The notes under the pieces are model-generated. The model had not been told where the DNA came from. It saw only the letters and a list, made by a program, of their open reading frames with translations, and ran no database searches. 64,000 bases of DNA from Diogma glabrata (taxonomy: Eukaryota > Arthropoda > Insecta > Diptera > Cylindrotomidae): NCBI GenBank assembly GCA_963693315.1, contig OY856186.1, forward strand, positions 138,446,417-138,510,416. Direction: 5' to 3'. Each line of letters opens with the position of its first letter. The stretch's first letter is position 1. Below are positions 55,971-64,000 of the stretch, in pieces. The translations under genes and the position numbers were made by a program.

Positions 55971-57560
55971 TCTTCTATAATAATAAAAGAAAGTGTTTGT
56001 CTGTCTGCGTGCGCTCTCCAGCGAAATCTGTAGCCACCAGGAGTCTGAAATTTTGCCAGGAAAAGGCCATTAACAGGTACTAATGCACCACGGAGCCAAA
56101 ATTTTAAAATTTAATTTAGTTTTTTTTAATTAATAATTTTAATTTTCCTAATGGTTTGCCTAAATTTATATTATATTTTATACTTGGCTTTTTATTCAAC
56201 TTTCACTCAGTTATCTTTGATCGATTTTTTTCCCGCAAAACAGAATTACCATTCAAATGGAAAATTAAAGTATAATGTGACAAACAAATTCATTTAGATG
56301 AAAATTATATACATTTATGTATTTATTATATACATACATGATACAATTATATGCATTCAACACATTACGTTGCAACAAATATTTCTAATTTACAACAAAC
56401 ATGTTCTTGGTTTGGTATATATATATACATGTGTAATACATATTTGATTTGGTTTATATATATGTTATAGATGTTCAAAATATAGAAAATGGGCGTTCCT
56501 TTTCCTCTTTTTAGAAACATTGATGCAGCAAGTTTTTGCAATGGAACCTTTGTATTGAAGAAAAGGATTATGAAGAATAATATAAAAGTTTGAAAGGTTA
56601 AAAATGATACAGGTTGAAAAGTGATAAAGGTGATACAGGTAGAAAGTGTTTTACTTATTAAGAAAAATATGCGTCCCCATTAACTTCAAAAACAAACAAA
56701 CAATGTAGGTTATTTGAAAAAATAGGTCAAATATATGCAAATATGTTAACAAATGAAGTGATTTGACTGGTTTTAGATTAGTGTATAAGTCTGGATTTAC
56801 AAATGATATTATTCTTATTATTATTTTCATATTATACTACAAATTAGTCCAAATTTTAAACTCTGGCAGAAATGTCGAAATATGACGATGGCCTTAAATC
56901 GACAAAGCCCAAAAAACGAAAACCTTCACTAAAATGCTGTCATTCTTAAACCGGTTTTTCGATTAGTATCAAATATCAGCGCTATGCATATTTAGTCTGC
57001 TCTTCAAAGTTTTCTTTCAGTGACATGCTCCATTACTAATAAAAACACACAGAGCGCACGTAGAGCATTGGAAATAATTGGTAAAATATATTTGAAAATC
57101 CAAATTGACTTTATTTAAGATCAGCAAATAATCTCGATAGATTGATAAATGAAATTAGTCAACATTAAATGGTACAATAAAACAGTAAATTTTGGTGTAG
57201 TGTGCCTATTTTGTATCGCAAGTATGACGGTTCCAGAGTAACTCATTGACAACTGTAACACCCAATAAACAAATGTTTTGACGTTCACCTAATTTTTCGC
57301 GACACATATTAAGCCGATTAACGCGAAAAATTGCAAGTGTTTAATTTAAACTCTCCGAAACTCTTTCGAAATCACTTTCCTATGTTGACCTTCCGTTCAA
57401 TTTTCAAACTATCTGGATTGGGATATTTCCCAAATGGAAAAATTGAAATAGACTTCTTCTATTCTCATTACGACTCTTTGAAATTATTCTTAATAATTAG
57501 ACAAAATGTACGCCCACAAACTTTTTTATAGGCGTAGCAACGTACGCCGGGTCCTGCTAG
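55971..57560 (+). mobile_element. Non-autonomous Helitron, 1.6 kb
   Basis: Starts TCTTCTATAATAATAAAAGA with GTTTGTCTGTCTGCG after an A, and ends with the hairpin GGCGTAGCAACGTACGCC, GGGTCCTG and CTAG followed by T (57557-57561). These are Helitron ends inserted at A/T. No Rep or helicase sequence is recognisable inside; a frame at 57331-57531 has no known domain. Confidence 0.85.
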
Positions 57561-57561
57561 T

Positions 57562-57950
57562 TTATAAAAAAAAAAAAATAAAAATGTAAATGTTCGTTTG
57601 TTCAAAATAGGTAATCTCCGAAAGTACTTGATCGATTCTTTTGAAATTTTGATACAACGTTGCATTCGAGTACAGAAAGGTTTATATATAGTTTTTTTTA
57701 GAAAACATGGCGGCTGCCAACAAGTACAAGGGTCTATCGCCTGTTTTAATTTCGATTCACTCCATTTATGGTCGAGTTTCACTTGACGACTTAATTTAAT
57801 CGACAAAATAGTATGATAACACTAAAAATAGTATAGTAACACGTAAAGTAATAGTATAGTATAGCAATAGTATAGTATAGTGACCACCCAAATATTGTTA
57901 TAAATTTATTTATAACAATATACCAATTTATCAACCATATTGGTAGACTA
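57562..57950. other. Repeat-like DNA between Helitron and Penelope element
   Basis: 57572-57790 (GTTCGTTTGTTCAAAATAGG ... CGAAAGTACTTGATCG) resembles the head of another Helitron-type repeat but has no matching end here. 57810-57890 has repeated ATAGTATAGTA units. Confidence 0.4.
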
Positions 57951-59941
57951 TTGATTAATTTTAAGACCGGTATGTTAGTTTTATTCTTTATTCTCAATAA
58001 AGGATTAAAATATAACACACCTGAATGTAATAATTTCACTAAGGATATAATTACTGAAATATTAAATTTGGAAACTATTGTTAAAACTATACCTAACATC
58101 CAAACACAAAACGAAATCAGAGTTATGTTTAACAATAAAATTAAGAAAGCCATTAAACAAAAAAATAATATTCACCATAACATAAAAAACACATATATCC
58201 AAGACAATATTACAATCAAAGGCATACGCACAAAATTAAATGATCATAACGCTATCATATGCAAAGCAGATAAAGGAAATACCATTGTTATATTGAATTA
58301 TAATGAGTACCATCAAAAAGTTTTAAATTTTATCAATAACAACAACATCACAATGCTAGATTCTGATCCCACATATAAATACCATAAAATTATAAATAAC
58401 ACCATAAATGTATGTACCAACATAATAAATAGCAAAAATAACATAAAATATAAAATTATCAACCCAACAGCACCTAAATTCACTGGATTACCAAAAGTTC
58501 ACAAAAATGATATGCCAATCAGGCCCTTAATTAACTGAAATACTACACCTAGTTTCAAAATATCTAAATTTCTTGAAAACATTGTTGAAAACAATATTAA
58601 AATCCAACATAATCACAGCATTAAGAATGTTAATGAATTCATTGATAAATTAAATCATGTTATAATGAAACCTACTTATAAATTAGCCTCTTTTGATGTG
58701 GTTAATATGTACACAAATATACCCATTAATGAAACAATTGATATTACCATACAATTGTTAAAAGATGGCAATAAATTACAACAATACCAAATTGATGACA
58801 TAAAATCACTACTTTTATGCATATTATCCCAAAATTATTTTGAATACGCTGATAATTATTACATACAAAATAATGGTCTAGCAATGGGATCGCCTTTATC
58901 TGGATTATTGGCAGACATTTGTCTTAATAATTTCGAAAACACATATATCTTATATATAAACTCATATATAAGGATAAAATCATTTTTTATTGTAGATACG
59001 TCGATGACACCTTTATCATATTTGATGGTACCAATCGTCAAATTTCCCATTTCAACAACACTATAAATACACATGTCAACAATATAAATTTCACCGTCGA
59101 TTATGGAAATAATAACACCATCAATTTTCTTGATATATCAATAACAAGACAACCACAAAAATTAGAAATTAAAATTTACAGAAAGCCAACTACCAGCGAT
59201 GTCACCATCAATACCGATTCTTACCATCCTTATCAACAAAAATTAGCAGTTTACAATAGTTTCGTTAATAGGCTTTTATCCATTTCCATGAATTACAATA
59301 ATTACATTGAAGAAATTAATATATTAAAATATATAGCACAAGTTAATGGATATAATCCCCGTTTAATTGATACCTTAATAAAAAAACATAAGAATCGTTT
59401 AAAAAACAAAAATAACAACAATAATGAACCTAAAAAGATCATAAAATACATTTCATCTTCTTACTCCACCTTCATGCCATTCGCAATAAGCAACTTATTA
59501 CGAAAACACAATATACATATAAGTTATAAAACAAGGAACAATTTGAAAAATAGATTGGTCAAACGTAATTAAACACCGCTAGAAAAATCAACTGTGATTT
59601 ATAAACTGTCTTGCAAAACATGCAAAAAGTTTTACATAGGCCAGACCGGAAGGCCCCTCATTAAAAGATACAAGGAACATTTACCATCTACAAGAAATGA
59701 TACTGGAACTTCTAATTACGCACGACATCTAATTGATGAAAATCATGAATTTTCACACTTCGAAAATGATATCCAATTATTGCACAAATGTTCCAAAGGA
59801 AAACTTATGGATGTATACGAAGAATTTGAAATATACAAAGCATACAAAGGCAATAATGAATCATTATTAAATGAAAAATTAACAATTAAGGAAAACATAC
59901 TATACCATACAGCAATACAAAGTTTAAATTCTAATACATAA
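57951..59941 (+). pseudogene. Penelope-like element polyprotein, nearly intact
   Basis: One plus-strand coding region with TGA at 58536-58538, a frameshift near 58970 and TAA at 59570-59572. Order: KGIRTKLNDHNAIICKADKG (KADKG block), KFTGLPKVHKNDMPIRPLIN, LASFDVVNMYTNIPI, NNGLAMGSPLSGLLADICLN, CRYVDDTFIIFDG (catalytic YVDD), NFLDISITR, KIYRKPTTSD, then VIYKLSCKTCKKFYIGQTGR and PLIKRYKEHL (GIY-YIG endonuclease). All catalytic motifs of RT and endonuclease are visible. The protein would nick target DNA and copy its RNA there. The true start probably lies upstream, where no ATG-led frame is clear. Only three lesions, so relatively young. Confidence 0.9.
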
Positions 59942-60280
59942 AAATAAAATACACAAGTTATTTAGAAAGGAACTTATTTCATGGATTTATTTTTACTTTT
60001 CGTTATTTTTATTATCATTGTAGCATTGTAATTTATATTTCATTTTATTGATATTGTTTTTGCACTTTATTATATTTAACATAATTCGTTTTCAAATTTT
60101 GATAAAATACTGATGATGATAATCAAGATATTATCGAAACATGTTTAAATAATTTTCAACAATTATTGTACTTCACAATTGTTATTATTAATTATTGTAC
60201 TTCACGGTTGTTATTATTAATAAAAAATTTATTAATAAAACATAAATAAAAATAAAATAGTTTAACACTATATTTGTTAA
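59942..60280 (+). other. 3' region of the Penelope-like element
   Basis: Contains ACTGATGATGATAATCAAGA then ATTATCGAAACATG at 60107-60141, the CTGATGATG...CGAAAC signature at Penelope 3' ends, followed by two AATTATTGTACTTCAC repeats. The element end is not sharply visible. Confidence 0.6.
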
Positions 60281-60289
60281 CTAATGGTT

Positions 60290-60375
60290 TTGCTTAAAAA
60301 CACTTTAAACCAAATGGAAGCCGAACAAGGATTTCAAATTCGAGTCTGAGGTGCTAACCACTAGTCCACTCAACA
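60290..60375 (-). repeat. Degenerate tRNA-like SINE remnant
   Basis: On the minus strand GGACTAGTGGTTAGCACC is a good A-box arm, and TTGTTCGGCTTCC is a poor B box at about the right distance. No complete cloverleaf; more likely a SINE fragment. Confidence 0.35.
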
Positions 60376-60859
60376 CACATACCTTAATTTATTTACAAAC
60401 TAATATAAAAATGTTCCATTTCACTATTTCCCAATTGGATCTATTGTATATGTAATACCAAAAACTTCCACAGCAAGTGGTATTTTGAGAGATAATTTTT
60501 TTGAAAACCTTAACCGTACTATTGTTTAAGACTATTATTCGTTGCCTAGAAAGAAAAATTATTTAAATTTAATCGAGTAAATAAAGAATTAGTAAAAATT
60601 ACAATAATTGAACATTATTTCTGTTTTCATTCTGTTCCAATTTCTGTTCGAAATACAAATGTATTTCATCGTTCATGGCAATAATGAATTAAATGCGCGC
60701 TGCGGAATTTTGAAAAATAAATAACAATTTTAAAAATAAAAATAACGTTTCCATATACTACAAAAGGTTCTTCACGAAAAAAAAACGATTTAGTGCATTA
60801 ATTCAAAACAGCAATTGACATGATGCTATGTAATGCACACAAGTTTCAATAATTCAGGT
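60376..60859. other. AT-rich DNA, nothing recognised
   Basis: No coding or repeat similarity noticed. Confidence 0.4.
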
Positions 60860-62243
60860 TGACAAAACGCTTGCTAGAGGACATGCAAGAAGATTCAACG
60901 CTCCAAATATAACAATTGTTATAATCGGCGATCAATTTCAACCTAGAAATATAATTTTTCATAAGATATTGATCGGAATCGCCGTCAATTTTTTCACCAA
61001 TACATCGTAGATACGTATGTGCAAAAACATTCAATAGTCATCCGTTTAAATCAAACCATACTTTTCTCTGAAATACCAGTTCATTTGCGAGAGCCAATTC
61101 AATATGACGGTTATACACAACCATTGATGGTAGACTAACGATTTAGCCATCTTCATTTACAAACATCCACGTCATATGTATGGGTACATTTAAGATGCAA
61201 TTGTGTATGTTTGTTACTACGGGCGTTCAGATCCCTATCCATTACGTTCGCATTCAATCCAGCTTGGGACAATATACAAATTTAGTTCCTGTGCAATCAC
61301 CGTTGGATAGGTATGACATCACAGCATGAGTTTTCACACAGATTTGCAATCGCTGATAAATTTTATGGTAAATCATGAAGTGTTTGAGTGAGTCTGGGCA
61401 CTGTTGGATATACTCAGTGCATTGACATAAAAGAGGATTGTCTGTACACGCTCATATTAAAATCCCCAGTGCCAACTTTGATAAGGATTTGTAGGAAGTT
61501 GTGACGAAAAATATTTAAAAATAACCTTGCGGAACACTGAATCTAAATTCAGAATGTATAATAGACGGAAAATACTCAAAGCAATATCCTCAATGATTAG
61601 AATAGTAGTATAATACAGATACAATAAACCATAAATATTCTATATACAAAATAAGATTGCCAGCAGATGGTGGTAAATTAACAATCATATAGATATGCGA
61701 AGCGGGAACATCGAAATAGATAACAACCAGTGTGTGTTCCATATTCGAATTTGCTATCAGGAACATACAGAGTGCACATGAACTCGGAATACTGTATCTC
61801 CGTTAAATCAGTCAATTACGTTTATTAGTATGTACGTTAATAACGGCAGCAACATTTCAGTTTTTAGCGTTCCACAATACATAAACAGCAATAAAGCATT
61901 GTTTCTAATTTTTTCTTTTCCTAAACATGCACGAAGACAAGCTGTTTTTCATTTAGCAGTACATCTAGAAAATGAGCAACGCGTATATATCACTCCTGTA
62001 AATATGCAACAAAACACCTTGAATCTACCACCTACAACTTTAACCATTTTCTTTACGATACTGTATTCGGAAGTATCTATCCGAATAATAATTATTTTTA
62101 CGAGGTTTCTTCTTTACCTTTACGAGCGAGTCGACAAACAACCTACCATATTACAAAAAAAAATACAGGTCGACTGCGTGTCCCATCCCAAACGTGTTTA
62201 TTTTAGAACCACCGATACGATGTATGCAGTTATTGATTTTTAG
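60860..62243 (+). pseudogene. Decayed Helitron Rep/helicase N-terminal region
   Basis: Many frameshifts and stops, but collinear motifs survive on the plus strand: LARGHARRFNAPNITIVIIG (60869), DRYDITA then LINFMVNHEVFE (61310-61395), IEIDNNQCVFH (61710), YVNNGSNISVFSVPQYIN (61832) and LAVHLENEQRVYITPVNMQQ with NLPPTTLTIFF (61950-62055). In Helitron proteins these surround and follow the HUH-type Rep nuclease. The two-His and two-Tyr motifs are not readable here, and neither helicase motifs nor element ends were found. An old copy. Confidence 0.78.
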
Positions 62244-62695
62244 GGTTCCGTTTTTTATACGGAACACTATTGGTGAGAGTAAAACGAGTTTTTCACATTA
62301 TATCGATTATCTCGTAAACTATAAATGCTATGGACTTGAAATTTGAGGTGCGTATAAAACTAATCTGTCCACATGAAATGACGAATACAAATAAAACTAA
62401 AGTGGTTTTCGTTTGGTTTACAGGGGTTCGATGTGAGACCTTTGAGAAAATAGATTTTTTTATAGATTCAAGTAGGGTATCATATGAAAGGGCTTCATTT
62501 CAGTATTCCTTAAAAATTTATCTTGGAACTTTACACCTCACCATTTTTTGTATAATTCTGAATAATGACGTTTTTTTCGTGTTTTCTTAACTCGATTAGC
62601 TCCGAACCTAACTGATCGAAAATTTTCAAATGTATTCGGAATGATAGAAAAATTAGTACAGTTTTAATAAAAAATATATAAAAGTGTCATATTCT
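62244..62695 (+). repeat. Hairpin-started dispersed repeat
   Basis: Starts AGGGTTCCGTTTTTTATACG with stem GTTCCGT/ACGGAAC (62245-62265), then CTCGTAAACTATAAATGCTA and GGTATCATATGAAAGGGCTT. The GGGTTCCG start is like dispersed insect repeats I know of. Wording such as 'catatgaaagggc' parallels the satellite's 'catttgaaagagc', so it may be an ancestral relative of the adjoining satellite. Confidence 0.5.
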
Positions 62696-62699
62696 CATA

Positions 62700-64000
62700 A
62701 TTAGATTTATTAAGGGGGTGGATATAAGGAGGGGTAAAAACACTATTTAAAATGTGGTCAAGTGGGGTGTCATTTGAAAGAGCACCTAATTTAAAAATCA
62801 TTGCAATTTTTTTTAGAATTTTGCAATGCACAGTTTTTGAGTTATTTTCAAAAACATACCGTTCCCCCCCCCTTCGTTTCGACACTGATTGACAGAAAAA
62901 TTTGGAAAAATTCACAGAGTTAAGAAATTTGGTAAATTTTGTATGAAAATTATACCGAAGTCTCAAATAATTATATTTCTGTGTGTTTAGGGAACCGGTG
63001 TAAAGAGGGTAAAAAAAAAACTTTTTTGACCCTAGCGAGTGGGGTGTCATTTGAAAGAGCACCTAGTTTAGAATTCGTTGCAGTTTTTTTTAGAATTTTG
63101 TGGTGCACAGTTTTTGAGTTATGGACAAAAAAGTGCAAAATTTAAACTGTTCCCCCCCCCTTCGTTTCGACACTGATTGACATAAAAATTTGGGAAAATT
63201 CACAGAGTTAGGAAATTTCCTAAATTTTGTATGAAAATTATAGCGAAGTCTCAAATAATTATATTTCTGTGTGTTTAGGGGACCGGGGTAAAGAGGGTAA
63301 AAAAAAAACTTTTTTGACCCAAGCGAGTGGGGTGTCATTTGAAAGAGCACCTAATTTAAAATTCGTTGCAGTTTTTTTTAGAATTTTGCGGTGCACAGCT
63401 TTTGAGTTATGGACAAAAAAGTGCAAAATTCAAACCGTTCCCCCCCCCCTACGTTTCGACACTGATTGACAGAAAAAATTTAAAAAATTCACAGAGCTAG
63501 GCAATTTGGTAAATTTTGTATGAAAATTATACCGAAGTCTCAAATAATTATATTTCTGAGTGTTTAGGGGACCGGGGTAAAGAGGGTAAAAAAAAAACTT
63601 TTTTGACCCAAGCGAGTGGGGTGTCATTTGAAAGAACACATAATTTAGAATTCGTTGCAGTTTTTTTTAGAATTTTGCGGTGCACAGCTTTTGAGTTATG
63701 GACAAAAAAGTGCAAAATTCAAACCGTTCCCCCCCCCCCTACGTTTCGACACTGATCGACAGAAAAAATTGAAAAAATTCACAGAGCTAGGCAATTTGGT
63801 AAATTTTGTATGAAAATTATAGCGAAGTCTCAAATAATTATATTTCTGAGTGTTTAGGGGACCGGGGTAAAGAGGGTAAAAAAAAAACTTTTTTGACCCA
63901 AGCGAGTGGGGTGTCATTTGAAAGAGCACCTAATTTAGAATTCGTTGCAGTTTTTTTTAGAATTTTGCGGTGCACAGTTTTTGAGTTATGGACAAAAAAG
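62700..64000. repeat. Tandem satellite array, about 288-bp unit (right end)
   Basis: The landmark TTGACAGAAAAA (or TTGACATAAAAA) recurs near 62890, 63177, 63465 and 63758, spacing 287-293. Same family as 1-1470 but with more uniform units, and the array continues past the window end. Open frames on both strands are repeat artefacts. Confidence 0.92.

Noticed and set aside
60290..60375. Possible true tRNA gene
   Set aside because: The A-box arm is convincing, but the B box and acceptor stem are not.

Overview
This is a eukaryotic, strongly AT-rich genomic window that looks like arthropod, probably insect, heterochromatin or repeat-rich intergenic DNA. The evidence is the transposon fauna: an Mdg1-type Gypsy with a C-HH-C-C Gag motif, BEL/Pao, Penelope-like, RTE and CR1/Jockey-type LINEs, Helitrons, PIF/Harbinger, hAT, piggyBac-type and Helentron-like repeats. 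I cannot name the species. I found no convincing single-copy host gene, rRNA, canonical tRNA or CRISPR array. Positions 37881-38080 are Ns.

Layout. 1-1470: tandem satellite of about 290-bp units; the same family returns at 62700-64000. 1582-3570: a 5'-truncated Helentron-like repeat between two 170-bp direct repeats. 5737-20997: a young Mdg1-like Gypsy on the minus strand (564-bp LTRs, PBS, PPT, gag, protease, RT, RNase H, integrase). Its 3' LTR is split by a hAT element (5836-8000, 8-bp duplication). Its integrase is split by a 7.2-kb unclassified insertion (9003-16222, 4-bp duplication), which itself carries an almost complete PIF/Harbinger transposon (11063-14178) with a spliced transposase and a MADF/Myb-like partner gene.

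23041-28800: a decayed gene of an unclassified DDE-like family, sitting between inverted repeats of about 0.5 kb and therefore possibly a DNA transposon. It was later hit by a LINE, and one inverted repeat was hit by a Helitron that was in turn hit by another LINE (13-bp duplication). 28984-33077: a long (AT)n microsatellite split by a very recent LTR element with apparently identical 676-bp LTRs. That element keeps only gag (SAP-like N-terminus, coiled coil, zinc knuckle) and scraps of pol. 33256-37290: a BEL/Pao gag fragment running into Helentron-like repeats that contain a 926-bp TIR element.

38081-42650: an RTE LINE carrying three nested insertions (a Penelope fragment and two other LINE pieces). 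42650-49010: tRNA-like composite repeats, a piggyBac-type MITE and tandem arrays. 49183-55966: a LINE end, then a Penelope-like element on the minus strand invaded by a hAT, a Helentron-like repeat and two 120-bp palindromes. 55971-57560: a non-autonomous Helitron. 57951-59941: a nearly intact Penelope-like element on the plus strand. 60860-62243: a heavily decayed Helitron Rep/helicase.

The window is best read as layers of insertion. Target-site duplications and reading frames that resume on the far side of insertions give the relative order of many events. The most interesting objects are the inverted-repeat-flanked DDE-like gene, the gag-only LTR element, the unclassified 7.2-kb insertion, and the hairpin-starting repeat families.
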